Of a DNA stretch of 44,110 nucleotides, positions 32,276 through 40,794 are shown one piece after another. The stretch covers positions 1-44,110 of the forward strand of contig NZ_AQXL01000111.1 in assembly GCF_000376225.1 (NCBI RefSeq), read 5' to 3'. Every line of letters starts with the position of its first letter. Positions within the stretch are counted from its first letter, which is position 1. Source of the stretch: Effusibacillus pohliae DSM 22757 (lineage in GTDB: Bacteria; Bacillota; Bacilli; Tumebacillales; Effusibacillaceae). Under the pieces are notes generated by a model. That model searched no databases. It saw nothing but the letters and a program-made list of their open reading frames with translations, and was not told the DNA's origin. A program made the position numbers and the translations under genes.

Positions 32276-33475
32276 ATGTTGAATTTCCAGTTGCACATGC
32301 CGACCCGGATTTTGTTTGGCGCGGGAGAAGTCGAGAAGGCGGGGGAGGAAGCGGCCCAATACGGCCGCAAGCTGCTGCTGGTGACCGGCCGCACTGCCAC
32401 GAAAAAAACGGGTGTCCTCGACCGCGTCGTACGCTCGTTACAAACGGCAGGCCTAGAGGTGCTGGTGTTCGACCGGATTGAGCCGAATCCGCGGGCTGCC
32501 ACGATTGATGAAGGAGGCCGCATCGCCCGTGAAGCAAAATGTAACGCGGTCATCGCGCTTGGCGGCGGTTCCGTGATGGACGCGGCGAAGGCGATCGCCA
32601 CAGTGGCCGTTTCCAACCGACCCATCCATGAATACTTGGCGGGCGGCCAGACGGGACTGTGGAAGGAACTGCTGCCGATCCGGGAGGCGCTGCCTGTTAT
32701 CACGATTCCGACGCTGGCGGCAACCGGATCGGAAGCCAACTCCATCGCAGTGGTGACCAATTGGGAAACGAAGGAAAAAGCGAGCATTTCCGGACCGGCT
32801 CTGTTTCCTGTCGTCGCCATTCTCGATCCGGAACTGACCTATACGGTACCTGCTTCCTATACGGCTGACGGGTGTGCCGACATTTTCACCCATTTGTATG
32901 AGGGCTATCTGACGGGCGAAGGGAATGCGCATGTGCAGGACGAGATCACGGAGGGATTGATGCGGACCGTCATCCGGTTCTCCCGGACGGTACTGGACGA
33001 TCCGACCAATTACGAGGCGCGGGCGGCAATTCTGTGGGCCAGCACGCTGGCGTTGATCGGCATCGCTGGCGCTGGTCGCGGCGGCTCGTTCCCGCTGCAC
33101 CAGATGGAGCATCCTCTGTCGGGCCACTACGATATTTCGCACGGCAGGGGACTGGCGATTCTGGCGCCCGCCTATTTTCGCCATGTATACCGGGACCGGC
33201 CGGAACGGTTTGCCCGGATGGGCAGGCGGGTGTTCGGCGTGCAGGAAACGGATGATCTGAAAGCGGCGGAAGCGGCGATCGCGGCGGTGGAAGCCTGGTT
33301 TGCCGAAATCGGTGTCGCCGGTTCCCTGAAAAAACAAGGCATCCCGCGGGATGCCTTGGCCCGGATGGCGGCCGACGCGGTCCGCATCGGCGGCCGCGGC
33401 AACGGATTCATCCCGGGGATTCGCGAATTGCGGGAGCCTGACGTGCTGGCGATTTATGAAGCTTGTTACGAATAG
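32276..33475 (+). CDS. Iron-containing alcohol dehydrogenase (butanol dehydrogenase type)
   Basis: An NAD(P)H- and metal-dependent oxidoreductase of 399 residues. It shows LGGGSVMDAAKAIA (cofactor site), ITIPTLAATGSEANS, and metal ligands in YTADGCADIFTH and HQMEHPLSGHYDISHG. It resembles B. subtilis YugJ/YugK and clostridial BdhA. AAGGAGGGG lies six bases before ATG 32276. Its last bases overlap the end of the alaX pseudogene on the other strand. It reduces an aldehyde to an alcohol, with unknown substrate. Confidence 0.9.
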   Translation: MLNFQLHMPTRILFGAGEVEKAGEEAAQYGRKLLLVTGRTATKKTGVLDRVVRSLQTAGLEVLVFDRIEPNPRAATIDEGGRIAREAKCNAVIALGGGSVMDAAKAIATVAVSNRPIHEYLAGGQTGLWKELLPIREALPVITIPTLAATGSEANSIAVVTNWETKEKASISGPALFPVVAILDPELTYTVPASYTADGCADIFTHLYEGYLTGEGNAHVQDEITEGLMRTVIRFSRTVLDDPTNYEARAAILWASTLALIGIAGAGRGGSFPLHQMEHPLSGHYDISHGRGLAILAPAYFRHVYRDRPERFARMGRRVFGVQETDDLKAAEAAIAAVEAWFAEIGVAGSLKKQGIPRDALARMAADAVRIGGRGNGFIPGIRELREPDVLAIYEACYE

Positions 33476-34418
33476 GACCGATTTTCCGTTTGCTCTGTGA
33501 GCAGGTGCAGTGCTTGCTCCAGCACCGTTTGGGGGTTGCCGGTTCCAGCGCCGCCGCCTTGGGCGATGGAATCGTTGCCGCCCCCTTTTCCGTTGACCAG
33601 AGGCAAAACGGCTCTCAGCAGGGACACCATCGACAGGTTGACATCGTTTGCTTTGGCAAACACGAGATTCGTTTTGTCTCCTGCGCTTGCCAACAGCGCC
33701 ACGCGGTTGGCGGCGGCCGTCACAAATCCAGCCAGACGTTGCAGTTCCTGCATCGGCCGATTCTCGTAGACGGCGGCGGAGACCAGCAATGATCCGACCA
33801 GTTGAGCTTGGTTCCGCAATTGTTCCGCTTCGTGTTGCAATAAGGTCTGTTTTGTTTCCTGCAGGCTTCGCTCCAGTTCCTTGCGGTCGTTCATCAGCTT
33901 GGCAGCGGAAGCGTACAGCTCGCTTTCGCCCGTGCCCAACAGTCGTCCCAGTTCGCGCAGGATTTGTTGCTTGCGGTCCATCGCGGCAACCGCTCTACCG
34001 CCGCAAACGAACTCGATTCGGGTGCCGGCTTTGTATTTTTCCCATGCCAGGACTTTGACGAAGCCGATCTCTCCCGTCCGGGCGGGATGTGTGCCGCCGC
34101 AAGGCGAATGGTCAAAATCGGCGACCGTCACGATCCGGATGTTTTCAGTAACGGAAGGCGGTTTGCGCAACGGCAGCCGCTTTGCTTCTTCCGGTTCGAC
34201 AAACGCGGCTGTGATCGGCCGATTTTCAAAAATGACGCGGTTGACCAGCTTTTCGACCGCCGCCACTTCCTCGGGCAGCAGCGGGTGGCGGGCAATATCG
34301 ACCGTTACCACTTCCTTGCCCATATGAAAGCCGAACGTCTCCGCATCATACAGCTGTTCAAAAGCGGCAGACAGCAGGTGCTGGCCGGCATGCTGCTGTA
34401 GAACAATTTTCGCGTCAC
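33466..34418 (-). pseudogene. alaX-type alanyl-tRNA editing gene with out-of-frame internal deletion
   Basis: GTG 34418, six bases after AAGGAGGG, begins MTRKLFY, the usual start of AlaX-L. The next codons fall out of frame. In another frame the protein resumes at QQHAGQHLLSAAF (zinc-binding HxxxH) and continues through CGGTH to a DHHA1-like C-terminus. About 85 residues of the N-terminal editing domain are thus missing and the frame is broken at the join. A shortened product from ATG 34323 (285 residues) would lack the HxxxH ligands. AlaX removes Ser or Gly from tRNA-Ala. The aminotransferase gene lies just upstream. Confidence 0.75.
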
Positions 34419-34484
34419 ATTTCGCCCTCCTTCTTCACAGTGCAGTTCCCTGTTGGTGTTGCCTGTTGGTTTCGCCTGCTTTCT

Positions 34485-35651
34485 TCACCGGAGGATGCCG
34501 CTTGCGCCGATCCGCCTGACCGCTTCCTGCAATTGGTCCTCAGGCTGCACCAGGGCGATTCGGACGTATCCTTCCCCCTGCTGGCCGAAGCCAACGCCGG
34601 GAACCACGGCAACCCCCGTTCTTCTCAAAAGTTCGCGTGTGAATTCGCGCGATGCCATCGCGACCGGAATCTTTGCCCAGACAAACATGGTGGCCTTCGG
34701 TTTCGGAATCTGCCAGCCGATTTGGGCGAGTCCGTCGAGTAACACATCTCGCCTTGACTGATACGTTTCGGCCATCCGCCTGGTATGCGACTGGTCGCCG
34801 AGCAGGGCGGCGGCCGCCGCTTTTTGCACTGCGGTGAACACGCCGTAGTCGATGTTCGATTTCACGACAGCCAGCGCCTGCAGGATGTCGCGGTTGCCGA
34901 CGGCAAAGCCGATCCGGCAGCCGGCCATGTTGAAGCTCTTCGACAAAGAATGAAATTCGACGGCAACATCTTTCGCGCCTTCGATTTCCAGTATGCTCAT
35001 CGGCCGGTAGCCGTCAAACGCCAGCTCGGAGTAGGCGATGTCGCTGACGATCGCAATCTGGTGCTGCTTTGCGAAGGCAACCGCTTTTTCGTAAAACGCA
35101 CGGTCGGCCACCGCCGTCACCGGATTGTTGGGGTAATTGAGGATCATCAGCTTCGCCTTGCCGGCCACCTCCTTCGGAATCGCGGAAAAATCCGGTAGAA
35201 ACTGGTTCTCTTCCGTCAGCGGCAGCCGATAGGGAATCCCGTTCGCCAGATGAATGCTGACTTCGTAGATCGGATAACCTGGATCCGGCACCAGTACATA
35301 GTCACCGGGATCCACCAACGCGAGCGCCAAGTGGGACAATCCGTCCTGCGACCCCATCAGGGCCATGCATTCTCTGAGCGGGTCCACTGGAACGCTAAAC
35401 CGATTTTTATACCAAGTCGCGACCGCTTCCCGGAAAAACAGACTGCCCTCGGAAGTCGGATAGCCGTACCCACCGGGATCGGCGACTGCCTCTGCCAACG
35501 TTTGGATCACATGGGGAGGCGGCGGCAAGTCGGGCGAGCCGATGCCCAAATCGATGATCTCTTTGCCCTCCGCGCGCAGTTGCTGCTTCAAATCGTTCAG
35601 TTCAAAGAACACAGCGGAACGAAACTTCTCCAGCCGACGCGATTGTTTCAT
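34485..35651 (-). CDS. Class I/II PLP-dependent aminotransferase
   Basis: A cytosolic enzyme of 388 residues. Marks are IIDLGIGSPDLPPPPHVI, GYPTSEGSLFFREA, ILNYPNNPVTAVA, SDIAYSELAFDG and the PLP lysine in HSLSKSFNMAGCRIGF, followed by Arg in GYVRIALVQ. It resembles the LL-diaminopimelate/PatA-like aminotransferases of Bacillales, so an amino acid biosynthetic role is likely but the substrate is open. GGAGG lies before ATG 35651. It follows the ThyX-like gene by 13 bases, so the two are one operon. Confidence 0.88.
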   Translation of the reverse strand: MKQSRRLEKFRSAVFFELNDLKQQLRAEGKEIIDLGIGSPDLPPPPHVIQTLAEAVADPGGYGYPTSEGSLFFREAVATWYKNRFSVPVDPLRECMALMGSQDGLSHLALALVDPGDYVLVPDPGYPIYEVSIHLANGIPYRLPLTEENQFLPDFSAIPKEVAGKAKLMILNYPNNPVTAVADRAFYEKAVAFAKQHQIAIVSDIAYSELAFDGYRPMSILEIEGAKDVAVEFHSLSKSFNMAGCRIGFAVGNRDILQALAVVKSNIDYGVFTAVQKAAAAALLGDQSHTRRMAETYQSRRDVLLDGLAQIGWQIPKPKATMFVWAKIPVAMASREFTRELLRRTGVAVVPGVGFGQQGEGYVRIALVQPEDQLQEAVRRIGASGILR

Positions 35652-35664
35652 ACAAGTTCCTCCA

Positions 35665-36384
35665 TCATGTCCACATCGATTTTAACTGGCCGTATTTTTC
35701 CATAATTTCCTTGAATAACTCGGGATTCTCTTTTTTCAGCCGGGCGCGCGCTTTTTTCCAGGCGATCGCTTCCGGACCATAGATGTCTTTTGCGAGGTCC
35801 CACAGTTCCGGGTCGTGCTGGCGGACTTGCTCCCACATCAGATTGACCACTTCGAACGTGTCCGGTTGGGCGCCAGGCTCCCAGATCCGTTGCGGGAATA
35901 CCGCTTCCATCAATGTCAGGAAGTTAAACTGCAGAATGTAGTGCAGTTCCACGCTCATCGGTGCGACGGAACGGGCGGCTTGCAGGCGGAGCCGTTCGGT
36001 CGGATCGTTGGTGTCGGGATCGATGCCGCGAACCAGCATTTGGTAGGTTTCCAGGTGACGCTGCCCGATCTCGTATAGCTCGGGAGCCTCCACGGGCGGG
36101 ATGAAATATTGCGCTTCATTCGCACGCAGGCCGCCGCACGCCCGCATTTGGGCTGTGGTATAAGTCACAAGGTGATCGTATACGACTTTTGTGGTCCAGA
36201 ACTCAAACTTCACGTGTTCGCCGCGGAAGATTGAGGTATGGCCCTTTTTCAGCAAATTCAAGGGCCGTTTCACGTTGTCTTCATCCGATTTGCCTAAAAA
36301 AATCGCCGCATTTTTGGCGAGGGACAAACGATCCGGGTCGGTGTAACGCAAAATTTTGACGCGGGGTTTGATCCGGTTTTCCAA
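35665..36384 (-). CDS. ThyX-fold protein lacking the ThyX signature
   Basis: A protein of 239 residues. The fold marks of flavin-dependent thymidylate synthase are present: LLKKGHTSIFRGEHVKFEF, then TTAQMR, and a C-terminal AQPDTFEVV. The signature RHRxxSxNExSxRY reads instead RACGGLRANEAQYF (81-94), without the His-Arg pair and the Ser. The later NLRSLxHF region reads FNFLTLMEAV, losing the dUMP-binding Arg. FAD or nucleotide binding may remain, but thymidylate synthesis is doubtful. TTG 36384, eight bases after GGAGG, is the chosen start. It is the first gene of an operon with the aminotransferase. Confidence 0.7.
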   Translation of the reverse strand: MENRIKPRVKILRYTDPDRLSLAKNAAIFLGKSDEDNVKRPLNLLKKGHTSIFRGEHVKFEFWTTKVVYDHLVTYTTAQMRACGGLRANEAQYFIPPVEAPELYEIGQRHLETYQMLVRGIDPDTNDPTERLRLQAARSVAPMSVELHYILQFNFLTLMEAVFPQRIWEPGAQPDTFEVVNLMWEQVRQHDPELWDLAKDIYGPEAIAWKKARARLKKENPELFKEIMEKYGQLKSMWT

Positions 36385-36509
36385 TGTCACAACCTCCATC
36401 TGGAATGCATATTCTATCTAAGATTCGATACCAATCGGGGGATTCCTGTCAACCGCCGCGATTTTCCTCCGGAATTCGATCCCGGATTTTCAAATCCCGG
36501 ATTTTCTGA

Positions 36510-36539
36510 TTGACAAACAGGGGCGGGACTCGGTATGCT
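36510..36539 (+). promoter_or_regulatory. Promoter of the riboswitch-terC unit
   Basis: TTGACA (36510-36515), an 18-base spacer and TATGCT (36534-36539). A direct repeat TCCCGGATTTT occurs twice just upstream (around 36480-36504). Confidence 0.65.
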
Positions 36540-36559
36540 TTTCTCAAGCATATAGGGTG

Positions 36560-36690
36560 TTCCGCAAAGGGGAGTAGCTTTTACAGTAAGGTCGTCATGA
36601 CGGGATACACGGATCCCCGGCTTTACTGGCAACGTCACGTTGTTTGCAAGACCTTTGCCTCTCTAGTAGAGGTGAAGGTCTTTTATTTTT
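36560..36690 (+). promoter_or_regulatory. yybP-ykoY manganese riboswitch with terminator
   Basis: The 5' block GCAAAGGGGAGTAGC is the hallmark of the yybP-ykoY aptamer. Paired arms around TCGTCATGACGG, CTTTACTGG and CAACGTCACGTTG follow, closing near GCAAGACC. Downstream, AAGACCTT (36648-36655) pairs with AAGGTCTT (36675-36682), with an inner CCTCT/AGAGG, then TTATTTTT. This is an expression-platform terminator. Manganese binding should prevent termination and turn on the TerC-family gene 40 bases further on. It fills the 345-base gap between the ThyX-like and TerC genes. Confidence 0.85.
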
Positions 36691-36729
36691 GCAGATTGTG
36701 GAACACTATTTGGGGGAGGCGAAAGCACG

Positions 36730-37413
36730 ATGTGGGAATTATTGGTGGCCTTTTTCAGCATAATCATCATCAATCTGGTATTGAGCGGTGACAACGCGAT
36801 TGTGATCGCGCTCGCCAGCCGGAAACTGCCGCTTGACAAACGGAGACAGGCGATTCTCTGGGGGACGGCCGGGGCGATCGTGTTGCGGATCGTGCTGACA
36901 TTGGTGGTGGTATGGCTTTTGAAGATTCCGTTTTTGATGGTGGCCGGCGGACTGATGCTGATCTGGATTTCGTACAAATTGCTGATCGACAAGGAAGAGG
37001 GTGTCGAGATTAAGGCGGCCAACAATCTATGGCAGGCGATTCAAACGATCGTCGTTGCCGATTTTGTGATGAGCCTGGACAACGTGCTGGCGATTGCCGG
37101 TGCTGCGAACGGAAAGGTTTATCTGGTGGTGATCGGTATTCTGCTGAGCATTCCGGTGATCGTGTGGGGCAGCACGATGATTTTGAAGCTGATTGAAAAA
37201 TACCCAGCGATTGTCTACATTGGCTCCGGAATCCTGGCGTACACCGCCGGTGAAATGATTGTGGGAGATCAAACGGTGAACCATTGGGTGCACGGCGTGC
37301 CGGGGATTCATTACATCGTTCCGATCGCTACCGCTGTCCTGGTGCTGGCAGCCGGTCACCTGATGAAAAAACGGGGGCCGATCAAGCAGGAGGGGATTTC
37401 AAACAGCCAATAG
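36730..37413 (+). CDS. TerC-family membrane protein, probable manganese exporter
   Basis: A protein of 227 residues with seven predicted helices and the two TerC metal motifs NLVLSGDNAIVIA and DFVMSLDNVLAIA. B. subtilis YkoY and YjbE relatives are linked to metal export or metalation of secreted enzymes and are controlled by the same riboswitch class. GGGGGAGG lies about 10 bases before ATG. The riboswitch upstream supports a role in manganese efflux. Confidence 0.9.
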   Translation: MWELLVAFFSIIIINLVLSGDNAIVIALASRKLPLDKRRQAILWGTAGAIVLRIVLTLVVVWLLKIPFLMVAGGLMLIWISYKLLIDKEEGVEIKAANNLWQAIQTIVVADFVMSLDNVLAIAGAANGKVYLVVIGILLSIPVIVWGSTMILKLIEKYPAIVYIGSGILAYTAGEMIVGDQTVNHWVHGVPGIHYIVPIATAVLVLAAGHLMKKRGPIKQEGISNSQ

Positions 37414-37429
37414 CTGTGACGCGGAACCG

Positions 37430-37458
37430 TTCACAACCCTATCGAAGTCTGTTACGAT
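37430..37458 (+). promoter_or_regulatory. Promoter of the enoyl-CoA hydratase gene
   Basis: TTCACA (37430-37435), a 17-base spacer and TACGAT (37453-37458), 33 bases before the start codon. Confidence 0.6.
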
Positions 37459-37490
37459 AGAAAAAGAGATTATTGAACGGAGGTTTCTCC

Positions 37491-38258
37491 ATGTCTGCAC
37501 TTGTTGTCACCGAATTGGCCGAACATATTGCCGTCATTCGAATCAACCGGCCGGAGTCCAGCAATGCGATCAACTCGGAAGTGATGGACCGCCTCTCGCA
37601 TGCGCTCGATCAAGCGGCCGTCAATGCGGATGTACGGGCGGTGATCCTGACCGGGACCGGCGACCGCTCGTTTGCCGCCGGCGGCGATCTGAAAGAGTTC
37701 CACCAATCGCTACGCACGCCGGATGATGTCTATAAAAAATGGTCGGATATGCGCGACATCCTCTACCGGATCGCGACTTTCCCGAAGCCGGTGATCGCCG
37801 GAGTGAACGGCGCCGCCCGGGGCGGCGGCGGGGAACTGGCGGTCGCTTGCCATTTCCGCGTGGCTTCGTCTGCCGCGACGATCGGATTTGTACAAGTGAA
37901 ACTCGGCATTTCGCCCGGTTGGGGAGGCGCGGCGCTGCTCGCCCGAACGATCGGGTATCAGCCGGCGCTACGGCTGATTTTGACGGGCAAGGTGATTACG
38001 GCGGAGGAAGCGAAACAGATCGGGCTGGTGGATGAAGTGGCGCAGCCTGACCGGTTCTGGGAAGCGGTATGGAAATTTGCCCGCGAGTTGGCGGATAATT
38101 CGCCGGCGGCGGTGCAAAGTATTCTGCACATCATGCGGCAATCCCGCAATCTGCGCCTGGAAGAGGCGATGGATCTGGAAAGCCGGCTGTGTGCTTCGCT
38201 TTGGAATTCGGATGAGCATCAGACGGCGATCGGAAAATTTTTGATCGGCAAGCATTAA
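37491..38258 (+). CDS. Enoyl-CoA hydratase/isomerase family protein
   Basis: A cytosolic crotonase-fold protein of 255 residues. The oxyanion-hole stretches are SFAAGGDLKEFHQS and NGAARGGGGELAVACHFRVA, then VKLGISPGWGGAALL. The residue normally Glu in the second catalytic loop should lie in the GWGG region, but this cannot be confirmed by eye. Substrate and exact reaction (hydration, isomerisation or other) are open. CGGAGG lies before ATG 37491. It has its own promoter and no operon partner. Confidence 0.87.
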   Translation: MSALVVTELAEHIAVIRINRPESSNAINSEVMDRLSHALDQAAVNADVRAVILTGTGDRSFAAGGDLKEFHQSLRTPDDVYKKWSDMRDILYRIATFPKPVIAGVNGAARGGGGELAVACHFRVASSAATIGFVQVKLGISPGWGGAALLARTIGYQPALRLILTGKVITAEEAKQIGLVDEVAQPDRFWEAVWKFARELADNSPAAVQSILHIMRQSRNLRLEEAMDLESRLCASLWNSDEHQTAIGKFLIGKH

Positions 38259-38331
38259 ATATTCCCAGTCTAATCGGACGCCCCTTGTCAGATACTAAAC
38301 TCCAGCGAATGGGTCTCAGGGGGGATCGTGG

Positions 38332-38736
38332 ATGGACACAATGGGGCGTCATGTGATTGCGGAGCTATGGGAGTGCAACCCGCAGATTTTGAATGATATC
38401 GAGCAGGTCGAGCGGATGATGGTGAATGCGGCTCTCGAGGCGGGGGCGGAAGTGCGCGAAGTGACGTTTCACAAATTTACGCCGCACGGGGTCAGCGGTG
38501 TCGTGATTATTTCGGAATCCCATTTGACGATTCACAGTTTTCCGGAACACGGGTATGCAAGCGTCGATGTATACACTTGCGGCGACCGGATCGATCCGCG
38601 TGTGGCGTGCGAGTATATTACGCGGCGGCTGGAGTGTCGGCGAAGACAGTGGATTCAGATCGAACGGGGCGAAGGGTTTACCGGAGCTTTTAAGCAGCAT
38701 GTGGAGATTTTGCCAGCGTCCGTGGCTCCGCATTGA
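38332..38736 (+). CDS. speD: S-adenosylmethionine decarboxylase proenzyme
   Basis: Makes decarboxylated S-adenosylmethionine for spermidine synthesis. The 134 residues are the short Gram-positive type, which cuts itself at Glu62-Ser63 (SESHLTIH), turning Ser63 into the pyruvoyl cofactor. His68 and Cys83 (DVYTCGD) complete the active site. GGGGGG precedes ATG. No spermidine synthase lies next to it. Confidence 0.92.
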   Translation: MDTMGRHVIAELWECNPQILNDIEQVERMMVNAALEAGAEVREVTFHKFTPHGVSGVVIISESHLTIHSFPEHGYASVDVYTCGDRIDPRVACEYITRRLECRRRQWIQIERGEGFTGAFKQHVEILPASVAPH

Positions 38737-38765
38737 CGGTGGATTCCTTGGTAGTTTTTTGCCCC

Positions 38766-38794
38766 TTGCCTATCCCGGCGCAGCTATGTATAAT
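38766..38794 (+). promoter_or_regulatory. Promoter of the tRNA cluster
   Basis: TTGCCT (38766-38771), a 17-base spacer and TATAAT (38789-38794), ending 18 bases before tRNA-Ala. Confidence 0.75.
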
Positions 38795-38812
38795 AAAAAT
38801 TGTCGCTGATGC

Positions 38813-38888
38813 GGGGTCGTAGCTCAATTGGTAGAGCACTGCGCTGGCAGCGCAGGGGTTGTGGGTTCGAGTCCCATCGATTCCACCA
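38813..38888 (+). tRNA. tRNA-Ala (anticodon GGC)
   Basis: A 76-base cloverleaf: acceptor GGGGTCG with CGATTCC, including the G3-U70 pair that marks tRNA-Ala. The anticodon stem CTGCG/CGCAG holds the loop TGGCA with GGC. The T loop is GTTCGAGTC and CCA is encoded. Confidence 0.95.
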
Positions 38889-39012
38889 GCTTGGACTTTT
38901 GCTTGGGGCCCGGTTGCGTACGGCGAATGCCTGCATACGGGTCCCATTGCTAGCTAGTGGTGTTGCGGGTTCCGTCCTGGCGGCACCGAGACGGTTGATC
39001 CGATCCTGTTAT

Positions 39013-39087
<75 letters not shown>

Positions 39088-39094
39088 TTCATAA

Positions 39095-39182
39095 GCCGGA
39101 GTGGTGGAATGGCAGACACAAGGGACTTAAAATCCCTCGGGTGGTTGCACCCGTGCCGGTTCGAGTCCGGCTTCCGGCACCA
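39095..39182 (+). tRNA. tRNA-Leu (anticodon TAA)
   Basis: A class II tRNA of 88 bases with the long variable arm TCGGGTGGTTGCACCCG. Anticodon loop CTTAAAA, acceptor GCCGGAG with TTCCGGC, and CCA encoded. An accessory island starts soon after its 3' end. Confidence 0.95.
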
Positions 39183-39199
39183 GTAAATCAAGGGTTTTC

Positions 39200-39226
39200 G
39201 GCAGTCACCAAGACTGCCTTTTCTTG
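39200..39226 (+). terminator. Terminator of the tRNA cluster
   Basis: GGCAGTC (39200-39206) pairs with GACTGCC (39212-39218), followed by TTTTCTT. Confidence 0.85.
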
Positions 39227-39300
39227 TGGTTGCAAATCTATTGCAAATCTTTACTCTGCTAAAGTATCTTTGATTCATTGATCTAAGAGATACCTGTTCA

Positions 39301-39417
39301 GACACGGAGGCTTATCAAAAAGCGGTGGCTGAGATCGAGAAGCTGAAAGCGAACGGAATCAAAATCGAACGGTTTGAGATCGATGAGCAATCGTTTGAAA
39401 ATCATGGCTATGACTAG
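39301..39417 (+). pseudogene. C-terminal gene fragment at the island edge
   Basis: From about 39301 a good coding frame gives DTEAYQKAVAEIEKLKAN and then a charged end FEIDEQSFENHGYD before TAG. No start codon or ribosome binding site precedes it, and the sequence before is AT-rich with the repeat TTGCAAATCT (twice, about 39231-39250). It looks like the tail of a gene whose front was lost at the island junction. Family unknown. It overlaps the start of the PLD gene. Confidence 0.5.
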
Positions 39418-39955
39418 TGCAATCGCATTGTTTTTCCCTGGCTGCGCGCCGGTGGATCACGCAGTTTCTGCTGATCGTTCGAAGAGTGATCAGACAAGAG
39501 TTGAATATGCGTTCACGCAGGCGGACCAGCACCCGGAGACGCTTTTAAAAAATGTGATCGACTCAGCGAAATCGTCGCTCGATATTGCGATTTATTCGAT
39601 TACGAAAGATGACATTCGCGATGCGATTATTGCGGCGAAGAAACGCGGGGTGAAAGTGCGTATGATCACCGATCACCAGGAAGCGCAAGGGAAGTATCAG
39701 GCGGAAGATTTGAAGCGGCTTCGTGAAGCAGGAATCCCCATCAAAGAGAATACCCACTCGGGCCTGATGCATCTCAAGGTCACCATCGCGGACCAATCGT
39801 TGGTCACGACGGGATCGTACAACTACACGGTTGCAGCCTCGACCACAAACGATGAAGTGCTTGTAGTGCTGAGGGATCCGTCCATCGCTAAGGATTGGGA
39901 AAAGCAGTTTGAGCGTATGTGGGAGGATACGAAGAATTTCACGGATATCAAATAA
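39383..39955 (+). CDS. PLD-family nuclease, lipoprotein type
   Basis: A protein of 190 residues with a lipoprotein signal (lipobox FPGC near residue 20) and one HKD motif, HLKVTIADQSLVTTGSYN (His to Asp spacing HxKx4D). This is the Nuc/endonuclease branch of the phospholipase D superfamily, which works as a dimer. Members on conjugative plasmids (pKM101 Nuc) cleave DNA outside the cytoplasm. ATG 39383 has a poor ribosome binding site; TTG 39374 is the alternative. It is part of the island after the tRNAs. Confidence 0.82.
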   Translation: MSNRLKIMAMTSAIALFFPGCAPVDHAVSADRSKSDQTRVEYAFTQADQHPETLLKNVIDSAKSSLDIAIYSITKDDIRDAIIAAKKRGVKVRMITDHQEAQGKYQAEDLKRLREAGIPIKENTHSGLMHLKVTIADQSLVTTGSYNYTVAASTTNDEVLVVLRDPSIAKDWEKQFERMWEDTKNFTDIK

Positions 39956-39977
39956 AAAATCCTTGGTTGAATTAAAC

Positions 39978-40003
39978 ATCCCGGATTCGGACCGGGATTT
40001 TTT
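39978..40003 (+). terminator. Terminator of the PLD nuclease gene
   Basis: ATCCCGG pairs with CCGGGAT, followed by a T run. Confidence 0.88.
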
Positions 40004-40016
40004 AGACACCGGTATA

Positions 40017-40046
40017 GAAAAAACAACCCAGCGGAAAAGCTGGGTT
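40017..40046 (-). terminator. Terminator of the first hicAB unit
   Basis: AACCCAGC pairs with GCTGGGTT around GGAAAA. On the minus strand a T run follows. Confidence 0.85.
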
Positions 40047-40422
40047 AAAGAGATCTTTTTGTTGGATAACCAACGCCGCGGGAGAGCTGATAATTGATGT
40101 ACTGGTTCAGGCTGACGTTTTCTTCTTTTGCTTTTTCGGACAAGATCCGATGAAGCGACTTTGGAATCCGAATGTTGAGTTTCCCTGAGTATTCCTCGGT
40201 GTCCCGTGCGGGTTCCGGAATCTCTATTCCTTCTTCCAATGCGACTTCCAACCAGGCACGCTTGGCATCCTCGATCATCTCCAACGCTTCTTCAATCGTT
40301 TCTCCTTGACTGAGGCAACCGGGCAGTTCCAGAATTTCAACCACGTACCCGCCCTCATCAGCAGGGTGAAGTACGATGCGATAGGGAAGATCTAAGTAAT
40401 ATTGCAGGTCTTTCTTACTCAT
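40045..40422 (-). CDS. hicB: HicB-family antitoxin (first pair)
   Basis: A protein of 125 residues. The N-terminal half has the partial RNase H fold: ADEGGYVVEILELPGCLSQG then TIEEALEMIEDAKRAWLE. The C-terminus has a ribbon-helix-helix DNA-binding part, KLNIRIPKSLHRILSEKA. It neutralises HicA and represses the operon. It overlaps hicA by eight bases and follows it. The hicA-hicB order on the minus strand is the usual one. Confidence 0.88.
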   Translation of the reverse strand: MSKKDLQYYLDLPYRIVLHPADEGGYVVEILELPGCLSQGETIEEALEMIEDAKRAWLEVALEEGIEIPEPARDTEEYSGKLNIRIPKSLHRILSEKAKEENVSLNQYINYQLSRGVGYPTKRSL

Positions 40423-40660
40423 CGTCCATCTCTCCTTCCAAAAGTTTGATCGCTCTTTCTACATAAACGGCTTTGATATGAGGCTTTTTGTAGGGAACAG
40501 TAAGGAGTTTTTCACCCTTTGTGTATGTATAATGGCTGGAACCCCCTCTTGGACTCCGCCGTTCAAACTCGGCACGGATCAGGATTTTATCCAGTTCTTC
40601 AAAACGCACTTGTTTGGGATTGTTCTTGATTTTTTGCAGAAGCTTTTCTAGTTTGCTCAT
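40415..40660 (-). CDS. hicA: HicA-family toxin (first pair)
   Basis: An mRNA interferase of 81 residues with a double-stranded RNA-binding-like fold. Marks are RFEELDKILIRAEFERRSPR, the active His in GGSSHYTY, and KKPHIKAVYVERAIKLL. The start at 40660 follows GAGGGCAG. The longer frame to 40708 has no ribosome binding site. It is transcribed away from the XRE regulator gene. Confidence 0.87.
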   Translation of the reverse strand: MSKLEKLLQKIKNNPKQVRFEELDKILIRAEFERRSPRGGSSHYTYTKGEKLLTVPYKKPHIKAVYVERAIKLLEGEMDDE

Positions 40661-40794
40661 TCTGCCCTCATCTTCGATATTATGGTACCATATATAGTGG
40701 CAATGCACAAGTGGGCTTTTTTCGCCAAAACCTCCCGCCCATCGACAAAGGATTCGACAAGTCGGCTGCCGAAATATGCGGTGAGGTGGGGGAT

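Noticed and set aside
38889-39012. A possible fourth tRNA between tRNA-Ala and tRNA-Cys
   Set aside because: Some paired GC-rich arms are present, but no cloverleaf with a T loop or anticodon stem can be drawn.
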